NCBI GenBank assembly: GCA_943787265.1
Contig: CALSLT010000022.1
Span: 124,001-188,000, forward strand
Reading direction: 5' to 3'
Origin: an uncultured Planctomycetaceae bacterium
GTDB lineage: Bacteria > Planctomycetota > Planctomycetia > Planctomycetales > Planctomycetaceae
Length of the DNA stretch: 64,000 nt
Shown here: piece by piece, positions 9,107 to 19,116 of the stretch
Layout: every line of letters starts with the position of its first letter
Position numbering within the stretch: position 1 is the first letter of the stretch
Position numbers and translations under genes: made by a program
Notes under the pieces: model-generated
What the model was told of the DNA's origin: nothing
Seen by the model: only the letters and a program-made list of their open reading frames with translations
Databases searched by the model: none

Positions 9107-9946
9107 CTACACCCAGATCATCATGCGATCACGAAGTTCAGGTGGCACGCGTTTGGCAACAGCTTTCTCAAGCTGATAATCGTGATAGCGCGTGCTGAGA
9201 TGACCGACGACGATCAGCTCGTTGCGGAACTTGTCCTTCCGCTCGACGAAATCGTCGAGGTGCATGTGCCCGAACTTGTGAATCTTTTCTTTTCGATGCT
9301 CGGGACGAAAGAAGGTCAGCTCCGTGATCAGAATCTGAGATTCAAAACATGGCTCGTACCCGTCCAGACCGGCCGGCGAAGTGTCACCTGTGTAACAGAC
9401 AAGCGGAACGCGAACTTCCGCCGTTACATCTTCACCTGCCAGCTTACGGTCGCGAATCTCGTTCTGCGGAAGACCGACCAGTTCGGGTTTCAGTTTTCGC
9501 CGACGATCCCAAACCTGATAACCAACAGACGGCACCGTGTGCTTCGTTTTAAAGACCGTCACAACGTGCTCGCGAGACAGTTCGAATTCGTCGCCCGGCT
9601 TGACGCCTTTGAGCTCACAGACCATCCGCCCGCGATCAAGGCGTTGCCATGCCTGCAGGAGTCGATCTGTGTTCTCGACGATTTCTTCAGGAAGATAAAT
9701 CGTCGGCGGCTCCATCTTCATCATCCGCCGTCGAGCGACGAACGCCGGCAACGCGGCCATGTGGTCGAGATGCCCGTGCGTGATGAAAATCGTTGACGTT
9801 CCCGTGAAATCCCACGGGCTCCCGCCGAGATCGAAACAGACTTTTAGTTCTGGAATACGCCAGTAACTCTGCACTGCCGCCCGAGAATAGCCCTCGATCG
9901 TCAGTCCATTGAATTCGTGCGTTTTGAGTGGAAGGTTTTCAACCAT
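9107..9946 (-). CDS. MBL-fold hydrolase, RNase Z-like
   Basis: 279 residues with the metallo-beta-lactamase motif HGHLDH (57-62), a YTGDTS motif for the bridging Asp, and a C-terminal GHLSTRY His motif, the arrangement of tRNase Z-type proteins. It lacks the long flexible-arm region I would expect of a bacterial-type RNase Z, so the tRNA 3'-processing role is likely but not certain. It is convergent with the M50 protein gene, only 11 bases away. Confidence 0.75.
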   Translation of the reverse strand: MVENLPLKTHEFNGLTIEGYSRAAVQSYWRIPELKVCFDLGGSPWDFTGTSTIFITHGHLDHMAALPAFVARRRMMKMEPPTIYLPEEIVENTDRLLQAWQRLDRGRMVCELKGVKPGDEFELSREHVVTVFKTKHTVPSVGYQVWDRRRKLKPELVGLPQNEIRDRKLAGEDVTAEVRVPLVCYTGDTSPAGLDGYEPCFESQILITELTFFRPEHRKEKIHKFGHMHLDDFVERKDKFRNELIVVGHLSTRYHDYQLEKAVAKRVPPELRDRMMIWV

Positions 9947-10088
9947 GAGAGTAGCGATGACCGTTCTGCAATTCCTGCTGCCGCATTCTCAGATCGCCGG
10001 TCAGCCAGCCCCGTTGAAAACGTACTGCGGACACACTCAGATGTCCGCGTCGCAGATAGATGTTGTAGTTCGAGATTTTGGACGTGGT

Positions 10089-11189
10089 TTAGCTGACTTT
10101 TACGAGTCGGCCGGAAGCGATGCTCTTTGCTTCAGCGTAACAAAGCTTTAAGGCATCCCGAGCCATCGTGCCGGACAACATTTCCGGAGTCTCGCCTGAA
10201 TTGACTCCGTTGACCGCAGTCTGCAACTCAGCCGTGAATGCTGAGCACCACTCGCTGCCGCCTTTGAGTTTGGGACTAGTGACTTTTCGTCCTTTGTTTG
10301 TGATGAGTGTCAGTTCGCGATCGACGATCCACTCGCGGTCATACGTTCCGGCACTGAACGCGATCGTCGCATCCTCGAGAAACAGCTCGAATCCGTGAGC
10401 GAACTCAAGCCCCTTCGCCGCAATTCCGCCGCTCACGCACGAAACCGCGAGTTCCGGGTCATCGTAGACATAATTCGAATGAACATGGTTCACGAAACCT
10501 TCGATCACGCTCCCCTGAGAGAATACCTGCTTGGGGACTCCGCAGAGCGTGCTGATGAAATGGTTGTCGTGGATGTGCAAATCGACTCCGGCTCCCCCTG
10601 CTTTTCGAAAGTCCGCAGGATTTGCAAACCAGACTGGAGGAGCGATGACTCGTCGAAAATGGGCGGCTCTGAGTTTTCCATACTTGCCACTTGCTACGCT
10701 CGACAAAGCAAACTGGAATTCGGGGAAGAACGGCAGCACATGCGCGACCATCAGGTGGACCCTGGCCTTTTCGGCAGCGGCAACCATTCTGTCGGCGGCT
10801 TTCCGGTCAACAGAAATCGGCTTCTCGACGATGACATGCTTTCCCGCTTTGACCGCCTCAAGGACGACCTGTTCATGCTGATCGGGAGGCAGGCAGATAT
10901 CGACCAGGTCAATGTCAGGGTCGGCCAGCAGATCGTGGTAGTCGGAAAAAGTTTTGATACTCGAAAGATCGTTCAACGCTCCGGGTGGGCCGAAGTTCCC
11001 CTGGATCGACCGCCAGTCTCCGTCCAGCTTTTTCGGATTTCGAGTCGCGATCGCCGTAACCTTGCCATTCTTCAGCTTGGAGCCAGTGATACGACGTCGC
11101 CCTGACTTCGCATCATCCTTGAATCGATTTGCGCCTTCAAAATGCGTCATCCCCATGAAGCCGAGGCCGATGATTCCGATTCTTACCAT
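10089..11189 (-). CDS. Gfo/Idh/MocA family oxidoreductase
   Basis: The N-terminus VRIGIIGLGFMG is a Rossmann NAD(P)-binding loop, and VIVEKPIS supplies the catalytic EKP motif of the family. The C-terminal half is the usual alpha/beta substrate domain. It has no export signal, unlike the second family member in this window. The start is ATG 11189, with GGAG nine bases upstream; the frame is open 39 codons further but that extension has no similarity to the family. The substrate (a sugar or inositol derivative) cannot be inferred from context. Confidence 0.88.
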   Translation of the reverse strand: MVRIGIIGLGFMGMTHFEGANRFKDDAKSGRRRITGSKLKNGKVTAIATRNPKKLDGDWRSIQGNFGPPGALNDLSSIKTFSDYHDLLADPDIDLVDICLPPDQHEQVVLEAVKAGKHVIVEKPISVDRKAADRMVAAAEKARVHLMVAHVLPFFPEFQFALSSVASGKYGKLRAAHFRRVIAPPVWFANPADFRKAGGAGVDLHIHDNHFISTLCGVPKQVFSQGSVIEGFVNHVHSNYVYDDPELAVSCVSGGIAAKGLEFAHGFELFLEDATIAFSAGTYDREWIVDRELTLITNKGRKVTSPKLKGGSEWCSAFTAELQTAVNGVNSGETPEMLSGTMARDALKLCYAEAKSIASGRLVKVS

Positions 11190-11849
11190 CCGATTGTTCT
11201 CCGTTCTTGTCCGGACCTGACCAGGTTTGGATGTGGCATTTGCTGTAACTGGATCTGCAACACGTTCGCAGCAACGGACTTCAGCAGAAGGATGCTGCGG
11301 CTTCAAGCCATTGACGTAACGGAATTATGGTTCGGCAGAATCTGGAAGCATCTTTCGGCAATGAACACGGGGTAGTCTCGACGACTACATCGACCCACCT
11401 GATCGATCATACGATGAACGAGGTCACGATCAGGCCGACGGCTTTGGCGCTCTTCGATTGACGATGTCACCAAAAACGAGCCGGAAAAGTCTGCCGTGGC
11501 CACCCGAATCGGCTCATCCTCGCTCGTCTCGCCGATCCGCGCCAGCGGGTATACTTGTCTGTAAACGCTTTATTTGACGTAACTTAAACGCAGGGCTGGG
11601 AACGGTTTCCGATGCGACGAATTCTGCAGAATCGCGGAAAATGAATGGACATCCGGGTGTGTCACGTTATCCTGACAGCCAGTTTGCTCGATATCAGACG
11701 GCGCATGGTGCGCGGTCAGTAGCTTCAATTGGGTGGTACCTTGGAGCTCACGCGGGCGAAATCGTGGACTCTTCCTTCGGGAAGACTGCTGCGTGATATC
11801 AGAAGAGCATGGATGCAAAGGTGGAACTCTCCAGTGAGGAGGCAACAGA
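11190..11849. other. 660-bp gene-free region upstream of csrA
   Basis: I see no convincing gene. A short hairpin with a TTCG loop (CTTCC/GGAAG, near 11771-11784) lies about 65 bases before csrA and may be part of its leader. A 10-base run at 11731-11740 resembles the T-box core but nothing else of a T-box is present. No clear sigma-70 promoter could be fixed, although TATACT at about 11550 is a possible -10. Confidence 0.4.
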
Positions 11850-12050
11850 ATGTTGGTACTGTCAAGGAAGCCAGGCGAACGAATCCTGATCGGTGATCAA
11901 GTAGCGATTACCATTGTGCGAATTGGTCCAAACACCGTTCGTCTCGGGATTGATGCACCACGTGACATGAACATTGTGCGGGAAGAACTCTGTGCTGAAA
12001 AAAGTGAAGAGGCCGAATTGGTCGCTCACCGTCCTACAGCTCCGAGGTAG
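11850..12050 (+). CDS. csrA: carbon storage regulator CsrA
   Basis: 66 residues with the full CsrA signature from the first residue: MLVLSRKPGERILIGD, then VRLGIDAPRDMNIVREEL. The RNA-binding residues near the N-terminal strand (L4, R6) and the VRLGI/R44-like Arg region are kept. CsrA binds GGA motifs in 5' leaders and blocks or alters translation. The start has an excellent ribosome site (GAGGAGG). In flagellated bacteria fliW antagonises CsrA; neither it nor motility genes are seen here. A terminator follows directly, so it is monocistronic. Confidence 0.96.
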   Translation: MLVLSRKPGERILIGDQVAITIVRIGPNTVRLGIDAPRDMNIVREELCAEKSEEAELVAHRPTAPR

Positions 12051-12071
12051 CCGTCCAGTGTAGATCATTTA

Positions 12072-12102
12072 AGCAGCCTGCCTTTCTGGCGGGCTGCTTT
12101 GC
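12072..12102 (+). terminator. intrinsic terminator of csrA
   Basis: An 11-bp stem with one G-T pair (12072-12082 with 12088-12098), 5-nt loop TTTCT, followed by a short T-rich tail. It begins 21 bases after the csrA stop. Confidence 0.75.
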
Positions 12103-12250
12103 TATGCGCGGTGCGAAATGTTGGTGTCGAAAACTTGTTGAAAGTCGCAAATACCATGAGGAATGAGCAGTTACGGTCGCGTCGGTGAGACCCTGGCGAG
12201 AGTGACTCTGCGATGACGACTTGAATTCGGCGCGTACTCACTCAACTGTT

Positions 12251-13360
12251 TCAGGGGCGAACAAATTCAGGAGCGATCAAAAACTTCTTCAGCCCCAAAG
12301 TCGAAGCAGATCGGACTTTGGCCGATTCGCCTTTCGCAAACATGATGTAGCCTTCTGTTTCGCAATGCTCACTGTCGTTCAGCAGGCGAATTCCAGCATC
12401 AGGTCCCAGGACGCTGACTGCGGATGCGAGGCCATCTGCCATCATTCCACTGCGAGCGATGATGGTCACACTGCTTCGCTGGTTGAGTCCAAGACCGGTC
12501 TTCGGATCAACAATGTGCGAAAACCGTCGGCCGTCGATGACGACACTCTGATAAGCATCTCCCGATGTGGCCACGGCTTCGTTGCAAAGCTTCAATCGTG
12601 GAATTGCGGCTGTGTCTGAATCTTGATCGTCTGCGGCAGGTGAATTCTGGCCGGCGGATCGTGGCCGCAGGGCTTCGATGGAAACCACCCAGAAACAGGC
12701 ATCTGGTGGCGGATCACCGGCCACAATGTCTCCGCTGGCGTCGACCAGTGCCCGATTCAGCCCGTGGTCACGCAGGACTCGCAGAGCCTCATCCGCTGCA
12801 AAACCCTTGGCTATTCCGCCGAAATCAAGCCGCATCCCCTCTCGCAGCAACTCGACGCTGCTGCTCTTAGCGTCAAGTCGAACCAATTCAGAGCCCACCA
12901 GTTTGCGCTCGGCCGCGAGCCTTTGGGGTTCCGGAATGACTTCTCGTCGCCGAGCTCGCCTCCATAATTTTGTCAACGGCCCGACTGTTACATCGAACGC
13001 TCCTGCGGTCTCAGCGGAAAGTCTCAAGCTTGCTTCGAGGACCGTGAACAGCTCTTTGCTGACTTTTACGGGACGTCCAGGACCTGAAGCATCGCAAAGT
13101 CGACGCACTTCGCTCGAACCTTGGTAATCGGAAAAAATCCCGTTGAGCTCGTGAACTCGTGCGTATGCTGCTTCTGCGGCCTTGTTTGCAAGGTCAGAAT
13201 CCGAGCCGTACACTGACAAACGGAAAATGACTCCCATTTCGACCTGTTCGAAATCGAAACGGCGGAGGCTGCAGTCTTCACTATCTGCCTGCGACAAGGC
13301 GGAAACTGCAATGAAGAACGTGCAGCCGAAGCTAACAATCTGCCGAGTAAGTCTGTTCAT
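12251..13360 (-). CDS. apbE: FAD:protein FMN transferase (ApbE), exported
   Basis: 369 residues starting with a Sec-type signal peptide (Arg-containing n-region, hydrophobic core to about residue 23). ApbE motifs follow: DFGGIAKGFAAD, DASGD and the C-terminal SHIVDPKTG. The enzyme transfers FMN from FAD to a Thr of target flavoproteins (such as Nqr/Rnf subunits) in the periplasm with a metal cofactor; no target is encoded nearby. Between the conserved motifs there is a short acidic insertion (NSPAADDQDSD). It is transcribed divergently from the FGE-like gene. Confidence 0.9.
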   Translation of the reverse strand: MNRLTRQIVSFGCTFFIAVSALSQADSEDCSLRRFDFEQVEMGVIFRLSVYGSDSDLANKAAEAAYARVHELNGIFSDYQGSSEVRRLCDASGPGRPVKVSKELFTVLEASLRLSAETAGAFDVTVGPLTKLWRRARRREVIPEPQRLAAERKLVGSELVRLDAKSSSVELLREGMRLDFGGIAKGFAADEALRVLRDHGLNRALVDASGDIVAGDPPPDACFWVVSIEALRPRSAGQNSPAADDQDSDTAAIPRLKLCNEAVATSGDAYQSVVIDGRRFSHIVDPKTGLGLNQRSSVTIIARSGMMADGLASAVSVLGPDAGIRLLNDSEHCETEGYIMFAKGESAKVRSASTLGLKKFLIAPEFVRP

Positions 13361-13474
13361 TGACCTTGCTCAATCCCCGTCGGAACACACCACGAAACTC
13401 TTCGGCAATCCTATCTGCTCCGCGAGAGTTCGCATCCGACAAACATTGCCTCGACTCACGGAAACTGACGATTC

Positions 13475-14518
13475 ATGAAGCATCAACCGGCAATCTCGAT
13501 ATTGGTTTACGGCATGGCAATCGTCGCGTTGCTCGGCTCAAGTCAACTCACCACCGCAGCCGACAAAAAGGCTGACGAGTCGGCCATGAAGCCCTACACC
13601 GAAGAGATCTCGGGCGTCGACGTTAAGTTCGACATGCTCCCGATTCCTGCCGGTGAATATCTGATGGGCAGTCCTGAATCCGAAGCCGACAGAAACGAAG
13701 ATGAAGGCCCACAAGTCAAAGTTAAGATCGAACCATTCTGGATGGGCAAGTACGAAGTCACCTGGGACGAGTACGACATCTGGAGTTTCCGTCTGGACAT
13801 TCAACGACGCAAGATCGCTGGCGTCGCAGCCACTAAACGCGACGAAGTGTCTGACGCGGTCACTCGTCCAACTCCCCCATACACAGACATGACATTCGGC
13901 ATGGGGCACGATGGCTATCCGGCAATCTGCATGACACAGCACGCGGCTAAGATGTATTGCCGATGGCTTAGCGAGAAGACCGGTCACTACTACCGTCTGC
14001 CAACTGAAGCCGAGTGGGAATACGCGTGTCGGGCTGGTAGTTCGACTGCCTATTCGTTTGGAGACGATGCCGACTCGCTCGACGATTACGGCTGGTTCTA
14101 CGACAACAGCGACGAGCAGTACCACGAAATCGGTAAGAAGAAGCCGAATGCCTGGGGCCTTTACGATATGCACGGCAACGTGTCTGAGTGGGTTCTCGAT
14201 CGATACACGGCTGACTGGTACGCCAGGGGGGCCAGTAAATCACCGCTCAACGTGCCGACGGATATGTATCCGCGAATCGTCCGCGGCGGCTCATGGGACG
14301 ACGATCCTGATGGACTTCGCAGTGCATCCCGCTACTCATCAGACCCGGAATGGAAGTTCCAGGACCCGCAGATTCCAAAAAGTATCTGGTATCACACCGA
14401 TGCTCTGCACGTCGGTTTCCGAGTGATTCGCCCGTTGAATCCGCCGGCCAAAGCAGATCGAACGAAATTGAAACTTGATCCTGAGCCTGAAATCGCCGCT
14501 CAAGGCCGCGCAGGCTAA
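13475..14518 (+). CDS. formylglycine-generating enzyme (SUMF1/EgtB-type) family protein, secreted
   Basis: 347 residues with a signal peptide (cleavage near residue 29). The FGE-sulfatase domain starts at about residue 45 with the IPAGEYLMGSPESE motif and contains YRLPTEAEWEYACRAG, the DMHGNVSEWV motif and RVVRGGSW-like IVRGGSWDD, ending with GFRVIRP. These folds either convert sulfatase Cys to formylglycine or serve other oxygen-dependent roles; I did not find the catalytic Cys pair of true FGE with certainty. Planctomycetes carry many such paralogues. The next gene, 87 bases downstream, is a Tat-exported oxidoreductase and may share its transcript. Confidence 0.87.
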   Translation: MKHQPAISILVYGMAIVALLGSSQLTTAADKKADESAMKPYTEEISGVDVKFDMLPIPAGEYLMGSPESEADRNEDEGPQVKVKIEPFWMGKYEVTWDEYDIWSFRLDIQRRKIAGVAATKRDEVSDAVTRPTPPYTDMTFGMGHDGYPAICMTQHAAKMYCRWLSEKTGHYYRLPTEAEWEYACRAGSSTAYSFGDDADSLDDYGWFYDNSDEQYHEIGKKKPNAWGLYDMHGNVSEWVLDRYTADWYARGASKSPLNVPTDMYPRIVRGGSWDDDPDGLRSASRYSSDPEWKFQDPQIPKSIWYHTDALHVGFRVIRPLNPPAKADRTKLKLDPEPEIAAQGRAG

Positions 14519-14605
14519 CGAGTCGAATGGCGATCGCTCTTCGACTTTTGTTCCAGTTTTCTGTTAATAGCCCTTTCCTGTTTACATCCGGTTCTGGAGA
14601 CCCCC

Positions 14606-15931
14606 ATGACTGACAAGACCCCGAATACCAGCTCACGCCGAGACTTCATGAAGTCGTCAACCGCCGCTGCTGCCGGAGCAAGCGCGTTCGCCAGCCTCGC
14701 TCTGCCTCGTGGAGCTTTCGCCGGAAACGACGACACAATCCGAGTCGCTCTGGTCGGAGCTGGTGGCCGAGGAACGGGAGCAGCTCAGCAGGCATTGAGC
14801 ACGAACGGTGCCGTCAAGCTGGTCGCCATCGCTGACGCATTCCAGGATCACATCGACAAGAAGCTTCCAATTCTTCAGAAAGCACACGGCGACCGCGTTG
14901 CCGTCGATAAGGATCACCAGTTCACAGGTTTCGACGCCTACAAAAAAGTCATGGCGATGCCGGAAGTCGATCTGGTCATCCTCGCGACTCCCCCAGGCTT
15001 CCGCCCGATTCACGTTGAAGCTGCTGTCGCCGCCGGCAAGCATGTCTTCATGGAAAAACCAGTCGCCACCGACGCTCCTGGTGTTCGCAAAGTTCTGGAA
15101 GCTGTGAAGGTCGCCAAAGAGAAAGATCTGAAGATCGGTGTCGGCCTGCAGCGTCATCACCAGAAGACCTATCTCGAAACTCTCAAGCGAGTCTGGGACG
15201 GTGCCATCGGCGATGTCGTCGCCATGCGTTGCTACTGGAATGGTGGCGGCGTTTGGGACCCTCGCAAAAACCGCGATCAGGTCAGTGGCGAAATGGAATA
15301 CCAGCTTCGCAACTGGTACTACTACACATGGCTGTGCGGTGACCACATCTGCGAGCAGCACATTCATAACCTTGACGTTTGTAACTGGCTGAAAGGCAAC
15401 AGCCACCCAGTTGAATGTCAGGGAATGGGCGGTCGGCAGGTTCGTACCGACAAGAAGTACGGAGAAATCTTCGATCACTTCGCTGTCGAATACACCTATG
15501 ACGACGGCACAAAGATGTTCAGTCAGTGCCGGCACATCCGTGGTTGCCAGAACAGCGTCACCGAACACGCTCACGGCAGTAAAGGTACCGCAGACATCAG
15601 CGGCGCAAAAATTACTGGCGAAAACGCATGGGAATACGGACGAAAGACTCCGAAAAACAACCCATATCAGACTGAGCATGATGACCTGTTCGCAGCAATC
15701 CGTAACAATACGCCGTATAACGAAGGCGAATACGGGGCGAACAGCACCCTGACCGCCATTATGGGCCGCATGGCCGTATACGGCGGCAAGACGGTGAAGT
15801 GGGAACAGGCATTGAACTCACAGATTGATCTGATGCCAGAAACCTATACTTGGGACACGATTCCAAAGGTTACTCCGGACGAGAACGGTGTGTATCAGCA
15901 CGCTATTCCAGGCGTCACGAAGACTGTCTAA
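14606..15931 (+). CDS. Gfo/Idh/MocA family oxidoreductase, Tat-exported
   Basis: 441 residues. The N-terminus carries a twin-arginine signal ([10 protein letters not shown]) with an Ala-rich core, followed by the Rossmann loop [20 protein letters not shown] and the catalytic MEKPVATD motif. The substrate domain includes [13 protein letters not shown]. Export by Tat agrees with a cofactor-loaded NAD(P)-dependent, probably sugar-acting, periplasmic enzyme, a class expanded in planctomycetes. Substrate unknown. A terminator follows. Confidence 0.92.
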   Translation: MTDKTPNTSSRRDFMKSSTAAAAGASAFASLALPRGAFAGNDDTIRVALVGAGGRGTGAAQQALSTNGAVKLVAIADAFQDHIDKKLPILQKAHGDRVAVDKDHQFTGFDAYKKVMAMPEVDLVILATPPGFRPIHVEAAVAAGKHVFMEKPVATDAPGVRKVLEAVKVAKEKDLKIGVGLQRHHQKTYLETLKRVWDGAIGDVVAMRCYWNGGGVWDPRKNRDQVSGEMEYQLRNWYYYTWLCGDHICEQHIHNLDVCNWLKGNSHPVECQGMGGRQVRTDKKYGEIFDHFAVEYTYDDGTKMFSQCRHIRGCQNSVTEHAHGSKGTADISGAKITGENAWEYGRKTPKNNPYQTEHDDLFAAIRNNTPYNEGEYGANSTLTAIMGRMAVYGGKTVKWEQALNSQIDLMPETYTWDTIPKVTPDENGVYQHAIPGVTKTV

Positions 15932-15992
15932 CTGGCTTTCATTGTTTAGAAGGGACGACCTGCGTTGGCCCTTTGATAAACATAGCGACTAC

Positions 15993-16033
15993 AATGGCCT
16001 GTCGGATGACGCTTCCGACAGGCCATTTCTTCT
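15993..16033 (+). terminator. intrinsic terminator after the Tat oxidoreductase gene
   Basis: A perfect 13-bp stem (15993-16005 with 16015-16027) with a 9-nt loop, followed by a pyrimidine-rich tail (TCTTCT). Confidence 0.65.
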
Positions 16034-16094
16034 GCGCTCGATCAGCTCACGCTGATACTTTGTCTGATACTATGCTGCCCGGGATCAACTTCGG

Positions 16095-16553
16095 ATGGTT
16101 GAACTGACTAACGACATCATTGACTACCAGGCACTGACCGAGCAGATTCGCTCCAACCAGGCGGGCGCCGTCGTGCTCTTTCTGGGCACAGTCCGCGAGA
16201 TGACCGACGGGCGTCAGACTTTGGCACTGGACTATGATGCTTTTCCTGAAATGGCCGTTGCTAAGATGGAAGAGCTTGAAGCCGAGGTCCGAGAACGCTG
16301 GCCAGTGACAAACGTCGGGATCGTTCATCGACTTGGCCATCTGGAGTTAGGTGATATCAGTGTCGCCGTCGCGGTCAGCAGCCCACATCGTGAGCTGGCA
16401 TTTGAAGCTGGCAAGTACCTCATCGACACACTCAAGATCACAGTGCCCGTCTGGAAAAAAGAAAACTGGTCAGACGGCAGCACCGAGTGGGTTCATCCCG
16501 GCACGGGCGAGCCCGCAACCGACGCTCCCTCCGCGAAGCCACTCAACAACTGA
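16095..16553 (+). CDS. moaE: molybdopterin synthase catalytic subunit MoaE
   Basis: 152 residues. Family motifs: GAVVLFLGTVRE near the N-terminus, YDAFPEMAV, a VxRLGHLELGD strand and the catalytic lysine segment VPVWKKE near residue 128. MoaE with MoaD converts cPMP to molybdopterin in the cytoplasm. No moaD is seen next to it; MoaA, which makes the precursor, follows after 41 bases, so the pair is a molybdenum-cofactor operon. Confidence 0.93.
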   Translation: MVELTNDIIDYQALTEQIRSNQAGAVVLFLGTVREMTDGRQTLALDYDAFPEMAVAKMEELEAEVRERWPVTNVGIVHRLGHLELGDISVAVAVSSPHRELAFEAGKYLIDTLKITVPVWKKENWSDGSTEWVHPGTGEPATDAPSAKPLNN

Positions 16554-16594
16554 TCCGGCTCCCTCACTACGATTCTCACATCTCGGCCGCCCCA

Positions 16595-17590
16595 ATGTCC
16601 GACAAACTCATCGATAGCTTTGGTAGAGTTCACAATAATCTGCGCATCAGCGTGACGGATCGCTGCAACATTCGCTGCTTCTATTGCATGCCGGCCGAGA
16701 ATGTTGAGTTCATGAATCGGGCCGATCTGCTTAGCTTCGAAGAGATCGAACGGTTCGTTCGCATCGTCGCGCCGCTTGGCGTCAACAAGTTGCGGCTCAC
16801 CGGTGGAGAACCACTCGTCCGTCGCGACCTGCATCAGTTGATCGAAAAACTGGTTTGCATTGACGGGATTTCGGACGTTGGCCTCACGACAAACGGCATC
16901 CTCTTCGGTGAACAGGCTCAGCAACTGTTCGACGCCGGACTCTCGCGAGTGAACATCAGCTTGGACGCCCTCGACGCGGACCGTTTCAAAGAAATTACAC
17001 GGCGCGAAGGTTACGAAAAAGTCGTTGAGAGCATTCACATCGCAAAAGAGGTCGGCTTCGATCCGGTTAAAGTTAACGCTGTTTCAATTCGCGGAATGAC
17101 TGAGGATCAAATTGTTCCATTCGGTCAGTTCGCACGTGACACCGGAGTTGACGTTCGGTTCATCGAGTTCATGCCACTTGACGCTGACAACGCCTGGGAA
17201 CGCGACAAAGTTTTGTTCGCTTCAGAAATTGTCGAGTGCCTGACGCGGGAGATCATGCCGCTGGTCCCGCTTGGCGAACATGATCCCAGCGCTCCAGCGA
17301 CCGACTTTCAGTTCGAGGATGGAGTCGGTCAGGTTGGCTTCATCGCGTCGGTCAGCCAACCGTTCTGCAGTAACTGCAACCGATTCCGAATTACCGCCGA
17401 CGGCAAACTGCGCAACTGCCTCTTCAGCCTGGAAGAAACCGATCTCAAGTCCATGCTTCGAGACGGCGCGGAAGACTCATCGATCGTTGATGCCGTCCGA
17501 ACATCAATTACTGCTAAGAAAGAGGGACACGAGATAAACACGGCAAAGTTCATCCAGCCCGATCGCCCGATGTATTCAATCGGCGGCTGA
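16595..17590 (+). CDS. moaA: GTP 3',8-cyclase MoaA
   Basis: About 331 residues from ATG 16595. The radical-SAM cluster CNIRCFYC is near the N-terminus, preceded by the usual FGRVHNNLRISVTDR. The C-terminal second Fe-S cluster is present as CSNCNRFRITADGKLRNC, and the protein ends in Gly-Gly (MYSIGG) as MoaA requires. It catalyses the first step of molybdenum-cofactor synthesis from GTP. The frame is open 36 codons further upstream, but that overlaps the moaE end and has no family similarity. Confidence 0.95.
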   Translation: MSDKLIDSFGRVHNNLRISVTDRCNIRCFYCMPAENVEFMNRADLLSFEEIERFVRIVAPLGVNKLRLTGGEPLVRRDLHQLIEKLVCIDGISDVGLTTNGILFGEQAQQLFDAGLSRVNISLDALDADRFKEITRREGYEKVVESIHIAKEVGFDPVKVNAVSIRGMTEDQIVPFGQFARDTGVDVRFIEFMPLDADNAWERDKVLFASEIVECLTREIMPLVPLGEHDPSAPATDFQFEDGVGQVGFIASVSQPFCSNCNRFRITADGKLRNCLFSLEETDLKSMLRDGAEDSSIVDAVRTSITAKKEGHEINTAKFIQPDRPMYSIGG

Positions 17591-17714
17591 TTAGGATTCG
17601 AATTATACCGAGAATAGGCAGCGGCAAATTCTCATTCAGAACACGCGATCTTGCGATGACTGCGACGCCCTCGCATACTCAGCCCCTGAATGTTGCTTTC
17701 AAGGGATTCGTGAC

Positions 17715-18674
17715 ATGAAGCAGATCTTGTTCACCATCGCCGTCTGCAGTGCTTTATGTGCGATCAATCTTTCCGTTTACGCACAGCCGATGGTGGTCAC
17801 GACGACTCCGCTGCAATCGAACAGCGACCGTTTCTTCGAATCATCGAATATGAATTGGTCGCTGCGAGGTCCGAACTTTTTCGCGACGTTCGGCGGCCCA
17901 AATATCGGAGTTCCACGCTTCGGTGGCTACAACCCCAACGCCGGTATTTCATCGGGTTGGGCATTCAATTCGGGAAAGTTTTCCGGCAACTTCAATTTCA
18001 ACTTTTCCCAGGGCTACGAGCGGTTCAGCACTACGACTGCTCCGTCTCTGACCACAATGAACGGCCAAACCGGGCAGTTCTTCAGCGGAGTTCGGAGGCC
18101 TTTCATTTATTCGCTCGTGCCTGTAGTTCCACCCGGCGGAGCATTCTTCTCGGCGCCACGCCCGGAATTTCACTGTCAACACAGGCGGTCGGGGACTTTG
18201 GCGGAACGAGTCCTGCGAGGTGAGCTGGTCCTGCCGAGTCGCAAACAACGCGAAGCAACCGGAGTGTCGATAAATCAATCGAAAGGCGTGAACTCTGGTA
18301 AGGGCCCAGAGACCGACCGAGTAAATGCAGCTTACGCCTGGTTTCAAACCTCTCCGGAAGTGGGGCAAAAAGCCGGAAAAGAAAGCAGTTTAGATCGTCT
18401 CCCTCCGGAGCCAGTCGTTTCGCACGTTGAGAAACTTCTTTCGAATCAGTCGGATGAAGGCGATAATTCGACGGAAGTTGCCGTTGCCAGCGACGCCGTT
18501 GTGAAGTCTCCATCAAACAAGATTGCCAAGGTCTATCTTCAAAAAGGTCTCGATGCCGTCGAGAAGAAAGATTTCGCAACAGCCGGGTTTCTCTTTCGAC
18601 TTGCGTCCGAAAAAGCATCGGGTGAACTGCAGAAAACGATTCAAAAGCACCTTACGACCCTCGGAAATGAATGA
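17715..18674 (+). CDS. hypothetical secreted protein
   Basis: 319 residues with a Sec signal peptide (cleavage after about residue 23, VYAQ). Residues 25-140 are Gly/Asn/Phe/Ser-rich, with aromatic-Gly repeats such as FSGNFNFNFSQGYE. The C-terminal 60 residues are helical and alanine-rich, resembling the short TPR-like tail (VYLQKGLDAVEKKDFATAGF) of several planctomycete secreted proteins. I do not recognise a named domain. Around 18150-18217 another frame reads a more typical low-complexity secreted sequence, so two compensating base errors are possible. Function unknown. Confidence 0.65.
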   Translation: MKQILFTIAVCSALCAINLSVYAQPMVVTTTPLQSNSDRFFESSNMNWSLRGPNFFATFGGPNIGVPRFGGYNPNAGISSGWAFNSGKFSGNFNFNFSQGYERFSTTTAPSLTTMNGQTGQFFSGVRRPFIYSLVPVVPPGGAFFSAPRPEFHCQHRRSGTLAERVLRGELVLPSRKQREATGVSINQSKGVNSGKGPETDRVNAAYAWFQTSPEVGQKAGKESSLDRLPPEPVVSHVEKLLSNQSDEGDNSTEVAVASDAVVKSPSNKIAKVYLQKGLDAVEKKDFATAGFLFRLASEKASGELQKTIQKHLTTLGNE

Positions 18675-18777
18675 TCATTCCGAGCTGTGCCGTGGCGACT
18701 TGAGACAACACATGTCGAATCGGCACCTGCATCAAGCTAGGCGACATTCCCGCTAATTCTCAGGGGCGACTCTTTAC

Positions 18778-19020
18778 GTGAAAATTCTTCTGGAGATTTT
18801 TGTCCTGATGGCCGGTCTGTTTCTCTGGGGCTTTTACGACTACCGCTGTGCGCCGAAGAAGCTGACTCAGGAGCAGAAGCAGAAACTGAGGCCAATCGCC
18901 AAAGCGTGGGATGTGACCCCAGAAGAACTACAGAACCGAGTCGTCCCGAAAGTGATCATGATTATTAGCGGCAGTGTTGGATTGGGTTGTGTGATTGTTC
19001 GTGCTGCCGCCCTTTTTTAA
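18778..19020 (+). CDS. small two-helix membrane protein
   Basis: 80 residues with a GTG start. A hydrophobic helix at residues 3-19 and a second at about 59-78 flank a charged segment (KKLTQEQKQKLRPIAKAW). No known domain. Its GTG start and the absence of a strong ribosome site leave the exact start uncertain. Confidence 0.5.
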   Translation: MKILLEIFVLMAGLFLWGFYDYRCAPKKLTQEQKQKLRPIAKAWDVTPEELQNRVVPKVIMIISGSVGLGCVIVRAAALF

Positions 19021-19116
19021 TCATTGGCTAGCGTATGGTTCGTTGAGGATTGACGTGGCAAATGTTGGTCAGATGGTAATGCGTTGCTTGCCGTCTGGAA
19101 TTCCTGTTCGTTGACT

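Noticed and set aside
9101-9796. A 231-codon plus ORF over the MBL hydrolase
   Set aside because: Antisense to a gene with HGHLDH and further metal motifs.
11731-11740. GGGTGGTACC upstream of csrA, like the T-box core
   Set aside because: There is no specifier stem, no tRNA-pairing antiterminator layout and no amino-acid gene downstream; T-boxes of csrA are not known.
14657-15679. A 340-codon reverse ORF across the Tat oxidoreductase gene
   Set aside because: Antisense shadow of a well-supported gene.
18140-18230. A two-fold compensating frameshift in the 17715-18674 secreted protein
   Set aside because: One alternative frame reads plausible secreted sequence, but the annotated frame is open throughout and I have no family alignment to decide.
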